64,000 bases of DNA, taken from the NCBI RefSeq assembly GCF_040182365.1, contig NZ_CP144460.1:3596001-3660000 (forward strand). The letters run 5' to 3'. The notes beneath the pieces were generated by a model. That model was not told the DNA's origin, made no database searches, and saw only the letters and a program-made list of their open reading frames with translations. The position numbers and the translations under genes are program-made. The DNA comes from Xanthomonas sp. 10-10. Its GTDB lineage: Bacteria; Pseudomonadota; Gammaproteobacteria; Xanthomonadales; Xanthomonadaceae. Every line of letters starts with the position of its first letter. Position 1 is the first letter of the stretch. This document shows, in pieces, positions 52,306 to 60,640 of the stretch.

Positions 52306-53366
52306 GCCGCCGGCTCGCTGGTGTAATGGCTCTCGCCGGGCACCAGCAGATCCTGCCGCTGCGCATCGCACACCGCGTAACTGAAGCCTTTCTGGATCGC
52401 GAACGCACCCACCTCGCCACGCTTGTTCATCGCCAGAAATCCCACCTGCAGCGTGCGCGTCAACTCCGGCTTGCGGCGGATCAACCGCATCACCACCTCG
52501 CGGCAGGCGTCGGCCGGCGACTTGCCCTGGCGCATCATTTCCACCACTGCAAAACTGCCGACATTGCGGATCACCTCTTCGCCCACGCCGGTGGAGGTCG
52601 CGCCGCCCACCTCGTTGTCCACGTACAGGCCGGCACCGATGATCGGGCTGTCGCCGACCCGGCCGTGCATCTTCCACGCCATGCCGCTGGTGGTGCAGGC
52701 GCCGGACAGGTTGCCGTGCGCATCCAGCGCCAACATGCCGATGGTGTCGTGATTGTCCTTGCCGCCGGGCAGCTTGGCATCGCGCCAGGCGCGGTTTTCC
52801 ACGTTGGCCTCGGGCGAGTACTTGGAGGTCTTCAACCATTGCTTCCACGCCGCTTCAGAGCTGGGCGTCAGCAGCTTGGTCTTCGGAAAGCCCTGTTCCA
52901 ACGCGAACTGCCGCGCACCATCGCCGACCAGCATCACGTGCGGGGTCTTTTCCATCACCGCGCGCGCCACCGAGATGGCGTGCACCACATCTTCCAGCGA
53001 TGCCACCGCGCCGCAATTGCCCAGGTGATCCATGATGCAGGCATCCAGCGTCACCCGACCGTCGCGATCGGGGTAGCCGCCCAGGCCGACGGTGGGATTG
53101 GTCGGGTCCGCTTCGGGCACGCGCACGCCCGCTTCCACGGCATCCAGCGCAATGCCGCCGGCACTGAGGATTTTCCACGCGGCCTGATTGGCGGCCACGC
53201 CGAAATCCCAGGTGGAAATCACCCGTGCCTGACCTTTGGGCAACGCCGCAGGACGTACCGCCGCCGTGCCAGCGGCCGCGGCCTGCGCACGTGCGCCCCA
53301 TCCGGCCAGACCGGAAGCGATGGCGCCCAGGGTGGCGCTCTTGAGGAAATGACGACGTTGAATCAT
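52302..53366 (-). CDS. N4-(beta-N-acetylglucosaminyl)-L-asparaginase (glycosylasparaginase), Tat-exported
   Basis: 354-residue Ntn-hydrolase precursor that splits GlcNAc-Asn into aspartate and an aminosugar, the last step of N-glycoprotein breakdown. The autoproteolysis site is KDNHDTIGMLALD with nucleophile Thr208. Further signatures are STWDFGVAANQAAWKIL, DPTNPTVGLGGYPDRDG, ACTTSGMAWKMHGRVGDSPI and GAGLYVDNEVGGATSTG. MIQRRHFLKSATLGAIA is a classic Tat signal, so the enzyme is periplasmic. ATG 53366 has GGAG 9 bases upstream; ATG 53381 is possible but disturbs the signal. It is coupled to cutC downstream and lies about 4 kb from the nix-like cluster, whose product it could finish. Confidence 0.92.
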   Translation of the reverse strand: MIQRRHFLKSATLGAIASGLAGWGARAQAAAAGTAAVRPAALPKGQARVISTWDFGVAANQAAWKILSAGGIALDAVEAGVRVPEADPTNPTVGLGGYPDRDGRVTLDACIMDHLGNCGAVASLEDVVHAISVARAVMEKTPHVMLVGDGARQFALEQGFPKTKLLTPSSEAAWKQWLKTSKYSPEANVENRAWRDAKLPGGKDNHDTIGMLALDAHGNLSGACTTSGMAWKMHGRVGDSPIIGAGLYVDNEVGGATSTGVGEEVIRNVGSFAVVEMMRQGKSPADACREVVMRLIRRKPELTRTLQVGFLAMNKRGEVGAFAIQKGFSYAVCDAQRQDLLVPGESHYTSEPAA

Positions 53367-54109
53367 CCAGGCGAACTCCATAACGGAAACAGATGCCGCG
53401 CACTGCGCCGCATCCTCCCATCATGCGGCAGCAACGTCCGCGGATAAACCGCATTACCCCGCGCCGCGATGCGGATTGAGGCATAACGCCCGCAGGCATG
53501 ATGCGCGCAGCCGCGCCTGCTTTCGCAAGGTCGCAGCTTCGGCCAGCGGCTGTTGCGGCAGACAGCCTGCACGGACGTCGATGCGATGCAGGCCGGTGGA
53601 CTCGGGCACGCCGATGTCGGCGATGGCTGAGCTGCGCACTCACCGCCAGGTCGATGGCATGTGCCAAGACCTGCCCGCCAATACAGAGCCAAGGCGTCGG
53701 GCGGGCAAGCGGCAACACATCCGGTCCACCGCGTGCAGTCGCCAGCCGCCAATGAAAAAACGACCTGATCCGTCGGCGTGCACGCCCACGCTCGGCTCCC
53801 AGGACATTACCTGCGCCAATGAAGGGGGCTGCACCAGTCCTACGCCCCGTCGCGGGCTCTCCACGCACTTCAACCCACCAGCGCGGCTACGCCCGCCGCG
53901 CGTCGCCGAGCCGGATCCGCAACGCAGCGGACACGACCATGCCACTGCCGCTGACGGCCATTGAACGCCACGGCAGCGCTTGGAAAAAAACTGCATCCGT
54001 TTAACCCCGTTTGCTGCCCTGGCCCGTTTCACCTGCAGAGGCGCAGTGCACGGCGACCTCGGGCTGCCCGGTTGTTCACCCATTCGTTCTCGCCACGCAA
54101 AGGATTCCC
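53367..54109. other. Divergent intergenic region, no gene seen
   Basis: 743 bases between the leftward glycosylasparaginase and the rightward VWA gene. ORFs here have no ribosome binding site and random composition. Promoters for both directions must lie here; a TGGAAAAAAACTGCATCCG stretch near 53979 is the only AT-rich patch and is not a clear match to any sigma class. Confidence 0.4.
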
Positions 54110-55924
54110 ATGCCACGTCACAGCCTTCTCGCACTCGCCTTGCTGCTGAGCGCCTGCTCGCACGAACCCACCTCACCCGTCGTTGGCGACCCGCCCGCAT
54201 CGTCCACTCCCAACCCGGTAGCGTTGCCGCCCTACAAAGCCGACATCGCGTATACGCCCGCAGCCGAACCGCAACCCCAACCCGCGTCCCCACCCGTGCT
54301 CTCGGATCCTGCACCGATGCATCCAAGCCCGGCTGAAATGGTCCATGCGCCCAGCCCGCCAGCACCCGCGGCGCCGCAGAGCGTCTATGGCGCACTTGCG
54401 CGGCAAGCACCTGCGGCCACGCTGATGGCCAGGCGCGCACTGCCCGACCAGTCCATGCCCGTACCACCGCTTGCGTCGATTACACCAGCCGAAGATCGCG
54501 AGACCTATCAGACCCTCAGCGACAACCCGATCGTGCAGGCCGCTGAAAGCCCGGTGTCCACCTTCAGCATCGATGTCGATACCGGCAGCTACAGCAACGT
54601 GCGGCGCTATCTCACCAGTGGCAGCCTGCCGCCGGTGGATGCGGTGCGCGTGGAAGAGATGATCAATTACTTCCGCTACGACGACCCCGCGCCCCGCGAT
54701 GGCCAGCCCTTCGCGGTGCGCACCGAACTGGCTCCCGCGCCCTGGAACGGCAAGCACCTGCTGCTGCGCATCGGCATCAACGGACGCGATGTCCCGACCA
54801 CCGCGCTGCCGGCAGCCAACCTGGTGTTCCTGGTCGATGTCTCCGGGTCGATGGACGCGCCCGACAAGCTGCCGTTGCTGCAATCCTCGCTCAAGCTGCT
54901 GACGCGTCAATTGCGCGCGCAGGACCGCATCACCCTGGTGACCTACGCCGGCAACACCGCCGTGGTGCTGCCGCCCACTTCAGGCAATCAACAAGCCCGC
55001 ATTGTCGAAGCCATCGACAGCCTGCAATCGGGAGGCGGCACCGCCGGCGCCAGCGGCATCGAGCTGGCGTACAAGGCGGCGCAGCAAAGCTATCTGCGTG
55101 GCGGCATCAACCGCATCCTGCTGGCCACCGATGGCGACTTCAACGTGGGCGTCACCGACTTCGATACGCTCAAGGGCATGGTGGCCGAGAAGCGCCGTTC
55201 CGGCGTGGCGCTGTCCACGCTGGGCTTTGGCACCGGCAACTACAACGACACCTTGATGGAGCAGCTGGCCGACGCCGGCGACGGTGCCTACGCCTATATC
55301 GACTCGCCGCTGGAAGCGCGCAAGGTCTTGACCCACGAGCTGGGCGCCACGCTGGAAACCATCGCGCGCGACGTCAAGATCCAGGTCGAGTTCAACCCGG
55401 CCACCGTGCAGGAATACCGCCTGATCGGCTACGAGAATCGTGCGCTGCGCCGCGAAGACTTCAACAACGACCAGGTCGACGCCGGCGACATCGGTGCCGG
55501 CCACAGCGTGACCGCGCTGTATGAAATCACCCCGGTCAACAGCACCGCGTCGGTCGATCCGCTGCGCTACGCCGCCAGCCCGCTGCGTCCGGCGGGCAAC
55601 GCAGACAACGAACTTGCCCACCTCAAACTGCGCTACAAATTGCCAAGCGCGCACCGCAGCAGCCTGCTCGATACCGTCATCCGCCGCGACCAGCAGGTGG
55701 CATTGAATGCCTCCAGCGAGGCCTTCCGCTTCTCTGCAGCCGTGGCCGGTTTCGGCCAGCGCCTGCGCGGTGGTAGCCAGCTGCACGGCTGGGATTTCCC
55801 GCAGGTGCGCGCCCTGGCCGCAGGAAGTATCGGCAAGGATCGGTACGGGTATCGCGCCGACTTCCTGCGCATGGTGCAGCAGGCCGAAGCACTCGGCAGC
55901 CGGCCGGTCGCAACCACGGACTGA
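54110..55924 (+). CDS. VWA-domain lipoprotein (YfbK-like)
   Basis: 604-residue lipoprotein (signal MPRHSLLALALLLSAC, lipobox LSAC, Cys16). A Pro-rich linker (about 20-120) leads to an N-terminal domain (STFSIDVDTGSYSNVRRYL, VRVEEMINYFRYD). Next is a von Willebrand factor A domain with an intact MIDAS start DVSGSMD (Asp243, Ser245, Ser247), then a C-terminal DUF3520-type domain (YGYRADFLRMVQQAEAL at the end). AAAGGA precedes ATG 54110. Its stop overlaps the sigma factor start (TGATG), so the three-gene unit is co-translated. Family function is unknown; a surface or periplasmic sensor/adhesion role feeding the sigma factor is inference. Confidence 0.9.
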   Translation: MPRHSLLALALLLSACSHEPTSPVVGDPPASSTPNPVALPPYKADIAYTPAAEPQPQPASPPVLSDPAPMHPSPAEMVHAPSPPAPAAPQSVYGALARQAPAATLMARRALPDQSMPVPPLASITPAEDRETYQTLSDNPIVQAAESPVSTFSIDVDTGSYSNVRRYLTSGSLPPVDAVRVEEMINYFRYDDPAPRDGQPFAVRTELAPAPWNGKHLLLRIGINGRDVPTTALPAANLVFLVDVSGSMDAPDKLPLLQSSLKLLTRQLRAQDRITLVTYAGNTAVVLPPTSGNQQARIVEAIDSLQSGGGTAGASGIELAYKAAQQSYLRGGINRILLATDGDFNVGVTDFDTLKGMVAEKRRSGVALSTLGFGTGNYNDTLMEQLADAGDGAYAYIDSPLEARKVLTHELGATLETIARDVKIQVEFNPATVQEYRLIGYENRALRREDFNNDQVDAGDIGAGHSVTALYEITPVNSTASVDPLRYAASPLRPAGNADNELAHLKLRYKLPSAHRSSLLDTVIRRDQQVALNASSEAFRFSAAVAGFGQRLRGGSQLHGWDFPQVRALAAGSIGKDRYGYRADFLRMVQQAEALGSRPVATTD

Positions 55925-56526
55925 TGCACGCGGCGGTTGCCTATACTGCGCGGATGCATCCAGCCGATCTTGCGCCGCTGCCCGACGAGGAGCTCATGCT
56001 CCTCGTCGCCAATGGTTTTGTCGAACAACCGGCCACCGAGTTGTTCAAGCGCCATAACCGCGCCCTGTTCAACTTCCTGGCCTGGCAGTGCGAAGGCAAT
56101 CTGAGCGAGGCCGAAGACCTTGCGCAGAAAACCTGGGTCAAGCTGATGACCCGCTGCAGCGACTACCGCCCGGGGCAGGCCGCCTTCACCAGCTTCCTGT
56201 TCCAGATCGCGCGCAATGCCTGGCTTGACACGCGGCGCAGTGCCTACGTCGCCACCTCGGTGCCGCTGGAAGACCCCCATCTGCAGCTGCCCGACGATGA
56301 CCTGTCCACCGAGCAGCTGGCCATGCTGGGGCAGCAGCAACAGCGCGTGCGCGCAGCGGTCATGGCCCTGCCCGATGCGCAACGCGAAGTGGTGGTATTG
56401 CGCTTCTTCGTCGGGCTGGCGGTGGAAGACATCGCGCAGGTGGTGGGCGACGGCTTCGAGACGGTCAAGAGCCGGCTGCGCTACGCCTTCGCCAAACTGC
56501 GCCTGAGCCTGGACGCGGTGCAATGA
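55924..56526 (+). CDS. ECF-type RNA polymerase sigma factor
   Basis: 200-residue sigma70-family factor with region 2 (ELFKRHNRALFNFLAWQCEG, NLSEAEDLAQKTWVKLMTR) and region 4 (MALPDAQREVVVLRFFVGLA, VEDIAQVVGDGFETVKSRLR). Region 3 is absent, as in ECF factors. The start may be ATG 55924 (TGATG overlap with the VWA gene) or ATG 55954, which gives MHPADLAPLPDEELM; neither has a strong Shine-Dalgarno. It overlaps the next gene by 4 bases (ATGA). A perfect hairpin lies at 55984-56007 in the early coding region. The target regulon is unknown; self-regulation of the VWA operon is a reasonable guess. Confidence 0.92.
   Translation: MHAAVAYTARMHPADLAPLPDEELMLLVANGFVEQPATELFKRHNRALFNFLAWQCEGNLSEAEDLAQKTWVKLMTRCSDYRPGQAAFTSFLFQIARNAWLDTRRSAYVATSVPLEDPHLQLPDDDLSTEQLAMLGQQQQRVRAAVMALPDAQREVVVLRFFVGLAVEDIAQVVGDGFETVKSRLRYAFAKLRLSLDAVQ
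55984..56007 (+). repeat. Perfect hairpin inside the sigma factor coding start
   Basis: GACGAGGAGC (55984-55993), loop TCAT, GCTCCTCGTC (55998-56007). Ten GC-rich base pairs only 30-60 bases into the gene, where structure can influence translation. It encodes an ordinary DEELMLLV stretch, so it may be chance. Confidence 0.5.
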
Positions 56527-58586
56527 ACGCGGCCTTCGAACGCTTCCTCGCTGGCGACGACGGCCTGGCTGCACTGTTGCAGGCCCAGCCGGGCTATCTT
56601 CCGCCTGCGCGCATGGATGCCTGGTTTGCACAGGCCGCGCAGCAGGCCGAGCGCGCACGCAACACCGCTGCGCAAGACGCCGCACAATGCGGACCACTCG
56701 CGTCGAGGGACACGCCAGTTGCCGCGTCGGCTGCGCAATCCGATCACACGCAAGCCACGCCGCCGGCGGAAGGCGTGCGCGGTGCGGCCATGCAAGAACC
56801 CACGCAATTCGAGCCGACCGCATCGATGGATGCGCCGGTTGCCGCGTCGACTGCGCAATCCAACCAGACGCAGGCCACGCCGCCGGCGGAAGGCGCACGC
56901 GATGCAGCCATGCAAGAAACCGCGCAGTTCGAGCCGCCCGCATCGATGGATGCCGCGTCTTTCGCATCGGCTGTGCAGGCTGGCAGACCCCACACCGCAA
57001 CGCCGACTGACGGCTCGCGCAACACAACGGCGCAGCAGTTCGAACCGCCATCATCGATGGCTGCGGTGTTTGCTGCTGCAGCCGCGCAGGCCGACCTGTC
57101 CCAGGCCGCACGGCGCGCTGCCATCCAGGAGCGCCTCAGTGCCGGCGAGGATGCGGCGCAGGCACTGGGCGCACCCGTGCAGGACGCGACGCGTGCATGG
57201 CTGCAGCAGCTGCAGCAGCTGCCGCCGGCCACCGGCAGCAAGTCGACCGATGGCGATGCATGGTATCGGCACGACGGCGCTGAAGCGGCTGCGTCGGCCG
57301 ATGACAGTCAGCCAGCTGCGCGGGCTGCGAACGTTGAGGTTCCCGGTCCTGCAGCGGGCGATCCCGCGCAGAGCGTGGCACAGGCCATTGCAGCGGCCGA
57401 AGTGACGACCAACGCAACAACGCCTGGTGGTGCTGCAGCCGATACGCTGCATGCGGCAACACCGGCGGTGCGGCGCGCGCGCCGGCAACGCTGGATGCCG
57501 GCGCTGGCGCTGGCCGCCTCGGTTACCCTGGCCGTGGGTGTTGGGCTGCACTGGCAGGCCACCGCGCCGCTACCCGCGCCCCCCATGGAGGCGGCACGCG
57601 TCGCCGTCCAGGAGCCCGCAGACCAGCCCAATGAATCGCAGGCTGCGCCGATGCCAGCAAGCCCGGGCGGGTCCGACTCCGCATCTGCATTCGAAGGCGA
57701 CTTGGTCGCAGAACGCTCGCCGGTGCCACCACCATTGGCATCCATGCCACCACCCGTATCGGCAAAGCCCTCAGCCGCATTCGCCGCTCCCCCGAGTCCA
57801 GCGCCGTCTGCCTCGCCCGCTCCACCGGCACCGCCTGCGCCTGTTGCAGTCTTGCCGGAACCGATGGTCGCTGCACCGTCCCCATCGATGCCTGCAGCCC
57901 CGATGGCAGCGATTGCCGACACGGACGTCGACGCCACGCAGCCCCTCTCTGCCGAGCGCGAATCTGTCGCGATTGCCAACGGCAGCGCGCAACAGACCAC
58001 GCAAGAGCGGCCGAACGCAGTGGCGCCCCCCTCGGCACACGTGCCCGGCATACCCGTGCCGGCCATCGACACCCAGCAGCGATCACTCGCCGAAGCCGGC
58101 AAGTCGACACCTTCCATCCAGGCTGGCAGTGCCACCCCAGCCACTCAGCCTTCCGGGCTGCTATCGCGCACTCCGCCGAAAACGGCTCCACTGAAAGCCC
58201 CCGCGGCGCAGCGACGGCAGGCAGACAACACTGCAGCAATGTCGGGCGAAGCAGCGGCGCCAAACCCGATATCGGCCAGCAGGCTTGCGACATCCGACAC
58301 TGCGCGGCAGCGCGCTGCGTCTGCCGCGGCAATGCAGTTGCTGCCACTGTCGAGCACCCCGGGCGAATGGATCGATCGCCATCTGCGCGCGGGCCAGCGC
58401 GCGCCGATCAGGCTGCGTCTCGAAGCCGCCACACCGGATGCACCTGACGTCAGGCGTTGGGTGGACCAGCTGCGTACCGCCTGTCGCGATCGCGGCTGGT
58501 CCACGCAGATCGAGATCGCGCCCAATGCGCAGCTACCGGATGATCGCCTGCGCATCGAGGTACAGGTCGCCCTGAGCGCCGATTGA
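56523..58586 (+). CDS. Single-span Ala/Pro-rich protein, probable anti-sigma factor
   Basis: 687 residues. A short conserved-looking N-terminus (MNAAFERFLAGDDGLAALL, then PGYLPPARMDAWFAQAA) is followed by 40-residue imperfect tandem repeats (about 60-190) and an Ala/Gln-rich region. One membrane helix lies near 324-345 (WMPALALAASVTLAVGVGLHW). A long Pro/Ala/Ser-rich stretch (about 350-590) leads to a compact C-terminal domain (WIDRHLRAGQRAPIRLRLEA through LRIEVQVALSAD). ATG 56523 overlaps the sigma factor stop in ATGA. Genes in this position normally encode the cognate anti-sigma factor, and one helix separating cytoplasmic N- and periplasmic C-terminal parts fits. No ZAS zinc motif or known family was recognised, so the role is positional inference. 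Confidence 0.7.
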   Translation: MNAAFERFLAGDDGLAALLQAQPGYLPPARMDAWFAQAAQQAERARNTAAQDAAQCGPLASRDTPVAASAAQSDHTQATPPAEGVRGAAMQEPTQFEPTASMDAPVAASTAQSNQTQATPPAEGARDAAMQETAQFEPPASMDAASFASAVQAGRPHTATPTDGSRNTTAQQFEPPSSMAAVFAAAAAQADLSQAARRAAIQERLSAGEDAAQALGAPVQDATRAWLQQLQQLPPATGSKSTDGDAWYRHDGAEAAASADDSQPAARAANVEVPGPAAGDPAQSVAQAIAAAEVTTNATTPGGAAADTLHAATPAVRRARRQRWMPALALAASVTLAVGVGLHWQATAPLPAPPMEAARVAVQEPADQPNESQAAPMPASPGGSDSASAFEGDLVAERSPVPPPLASMPPPVSAKPSAAFAAPPSPAPSASPAPPAPPAPVAVLPEPMVAAPSPSMPAAPMAAIADTDVDATQPLSAERESVAIANGSAQQTTQERPNAVAPPSAHVPGIPVPAIDTQQRSLAEAGKSTPSIQAGSATPATQPSGLLSRTPPKTAPLKAPAAQRRQADNTAAMSGEAAAPNPISASRLATSDTARQRAASAAAMQLLPLSSTPGEWIDRHLRAGQRAPIRLRLEAATPDAPDVRRWVDQLRTACRDRGWSTQIEIAPNAQLPDDRLRIEVQVALSAD
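56703..57062 (+). repeat. 120-base coding tandem repeat
   Basis: Units begin at 56703, 56823 and 56943 (120-base period), with a diverged fourth at about 57054. Each starts near TCGATGGATGC and encodes SMDAPVAASxAQSxxTQATP, PAEGxRxAAMQExxQFEPxA. The first two are closest, showing recent duplication. Confidence 0.85.
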
Positions 58587-59239
58587 GCCCGGCGCCTACA
58601 GGTGGGTTTCGGCCGCCAGCCAGGCACAACCCTCTGCCTGGAACCGACATGGACCAATCGCGCAATGGCTGTGGACGCTGCCTGGTCTTGGAGGCCAACC
58701 GCAGCCGTTCGGCAGCAACTGCTTACCCGTGCCACCGCAAGAGCAAAACGTGGAGCGCAGTGCGCACCGATGTATGCGACCCGTGCCGTTCGCTGTTGCG
58801 CAGAGGATCGATGAAGACAGCCGAGATTGCAGCGACCTGCTGCAGGCATGCGGGCGGCTGACGGCTGGCGGCTGGCGGCTGGCGGCTGGCGGCTGGCGGC
58901 TGGCGGCGGCAATATCCAAGCCCAGCGCATCCGCGTACAAGCGCTCCACCTTCGGGCTCACAGCGCATCGGTGCGCGTGCGCCTGCGGCGTTGATGCCAG
59001 TGCCAACGCACTGCATCGAGTACAGCAGCTCAATGGCGCGCTTGGCAGCTGAATGCGCGGATCACCGCGCGCAGTCCGCCCAAGCTCCGGCCAAGGCAGG
59101 GTCACGCATGCGCCCCTACCCGCGCCGTCCCGGCATCAACGCGTGGTGCAACGCGACTCCAGGCGTCAATGCTCGCCAGCAGTGTGCAACGACCAGTAAC
59201 AGCAGAGACGTCACAAACTGCCCGCCTTCGCTGGGCCGG
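58587..59239. other. Gene-free interval around the heptamer array
   Basis: Between the convergent probable anti-sigma gene and the GNAT gene. Frames on both strands are short, interrupted or made of the repeat. A minus-strand fragment encoding KVERLYADALGLD near 58915-58960 might be debris of an old gene, but no family could be assigned. Confidence 0.4.
58856..58904. repeat. Seven-base tandem array (GGCTGGC)
   Basis: Six perfect copies of GGCTGGC (58863-58904), preceded by one variant GGCTGAC (58856-58862). It lies in the 653-base gap 58587-59239, where no convincing gene is seen. Typical of variable-number repeats. Confidence 0.95.
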
Positions 59240-59830
59240 TCAGCCTTCCGGCACCTCACCGTTCTCGCCAGCCTCGCCATCCTCGCGCAACAGGCTGGTC
59301 AGCACATGATCGCGCCAGACGCCGTTCAACTGCAGATAGCGCCGCGCGCGACCTTCGATCTGGAAGCCCAGCCGCGCCAGCACTTGCGCGCTGCGCACAT
59401 TGTCCGGCACGTACTGCGCCATCACCCGGTGCAGCCCCAGCGGACCGAACACGAACGCAATGCCCTGCGTGGCAGCCCACTGCATCAGGCCACGCCCTTG
59501 TGCCGCGGCATCCAGCCCATAGCCGAGATGGCAGCCCTGAAACGCGCCGCGCTGAATCTGGGTAAAGCCCAGCGTGCCGATCACCTCCTGCCCGGCACAC
59601 AGCACCAGCTGCAGCTCGCGCTCGCCGGGTAACGACGCGCGGTAGGCGATGCACAACCGCCGCCAGCCCTCGGCGGTATAGAACGCCGGCGGCCGCAGCG
59701 GCATCGCCTCGATCAGATGGGCGCGGTTGCGTGCGTGGTAGTCGGCGACGGCAGCGGGGTCGATGTTGGCCAGATCGGACAACACCACACCGTCCGCATG
59801 GCGCACGGGCTTGAAGGCGGGCAGGCTCAT
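59240..59830 (-). CDS. GNAT family N-acetyltransferase (RimJ/RimL-like)
   Basis: 196-residue GNAT acetyltransferase. The N-terminal part has DYHARNRAHLIEAMPLRPPA and FYTAEGWRRLC, the central strand IGTLGFTQIQRGAFQGCHLG, and the acetyl-CoA loop LDAAAQGRGLMQWA. GLHRVMAQYVPDNVRSAQVL and ARLGFQIEGRARRYLQLNGV complete the fold. This pattern fits RimJ/RimL-type acetyltransferases acting on protein N-termini or amino acids; the substrate is not known. GAGGG precedes ATG 59830; the open frame to 59887 has no better start. It is a lone gene, with 297 bases before the next. Confidence 0.92.
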   Translation of the reverse strand: MSLPAFKPVRHADGVVLSDLANIDPAAVADYHARNRAHLIEAMPLRPPAFYTAEGWRRLCIAYRASLPGERELQLVLCAGQEVIGTLGFTQIQRGAFQGCHLGYGLDAAAQGRGLMQWAATQGIAFVFGPLGLHRVMAQYVPDNVRSAQVLARLGFQIEGRARRYLQLNGVWRDHVLTSLLREDGEAGENGEVPEG

Positions 59831-60127
59831 GGCATCCCTCTGCAACCGCGGTATTGCGCAGCGTATCGAACGATGACAGCCGTGCATCGCACCGTCAAAG
59901 CTGCGCTACCGGCAGCAAACCGAACCCCGGCCTGGCTCTTGCAGCCGCATGACCGCGAACGCATCGCCCGGCTTGCAGTCACTGCCAGCGCGGCGCCCGA
60001 TACGCTGGCTGCATGTCCCGGTTGGATCCGACAATCGCACGGAGGCTGCACTGCGCGCGCACGCTCTGCCGATGGGGAGCGCCGCAAGTGCCGGTCCGGT
60101 GGCTGCGGTGTCGCTCTACCGGCTGCC

Positions 60128-60607
60128 CTAGGCGGCGGCAGCCGAGTCAAGCGCCTGCGCCACCTGCGACTCGATGGCATCCAGATTCGGCAGCAGCGCG
60201 CTTTGTTCGCCGAGCAGCACACGCATGTGCACGCCGTCCGGCAGCGCGTCTTCCGAGGCGTCGGCCAGCAAGCCGTCGCGCGGCACCGAAATCAGTTGCG
60301 GGAACGAGGCAGTCAGCAACGCGAAGTACGGCAACGCAGGATTGCCGCCCAGTGCCTTCAACACGATGACCTTGTTGTTGACGGCAGTGGGCTCCTCGCC
60401 CAGGCCGCTGAGGCGTGCGAACGACAGCAGTGGCACTTTCCAGCCATACCAGTCGATACGCCCCACGACCCAGCGCGGCATGTCCGGCAGCGCTTCGACT
60501 GCCACGCGCGACATCACCTCGGCCACCGTGGCGTTCGGCAGCAGCACGCGCTCGGTGCCGGCCTGAATCAGGACGCCGCGGATTTCGTCATTGTTGGCGT
60601 AGCTCAT
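60128..60607 (-). CDS. chpC: CheW-domain protein of the Chp system (ChpC-like)
   Basis: 159-residue CheW-like adaptor. The first part reads RGVLIQAGTERVLLPNATVA, then MPRWVVGRIDWYGWKVPLLS, matching the CheW beta-barrel. It lacks long N-terminal extensions. In Pseudomonas and Xanthomonas Chp/Pil systems a second CheW-like protein, ChpC, links additional receptors to the ChpA kinase controlling type IV pilus twitching. It follows the ChpB-like gene after 33 bases in the same orientation. ATG 60607 follows CGGAATGG. The symbol is by position and size, not by decisive residues. Confidence 0.82.
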   Translation of the reverse strand: MSYANNDEIRGVLIQAGTERVLLPNATVAEVMSRVAVEALPDMPRWVVGRIDWYGWKVPLLSFARLSGLGEEPTAVNNKVIVLKALGGNPALPYFALLTASFPQLISVPRDGLLADASEDALPDGVHMRVLLGEQSALLPNLDAIESQVAQALDSAAAA

Positions 60608-60640
60608 CGCACCATTCCGATCTGAGAGGGAGCGCCCGGC

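Noticed and set aside
58856..58904. Possible CRISPR or clustered repeats
   Set aside because: Units are 7 bases and directly adjacent with no spacers; no cas gene is in the window.
58915..59105. Pseudogene fragment on the minus strand (KVERLYADALGLD)
   Set aside because: Too short and no family recognised; chance frames in high-GC DNA look similar.
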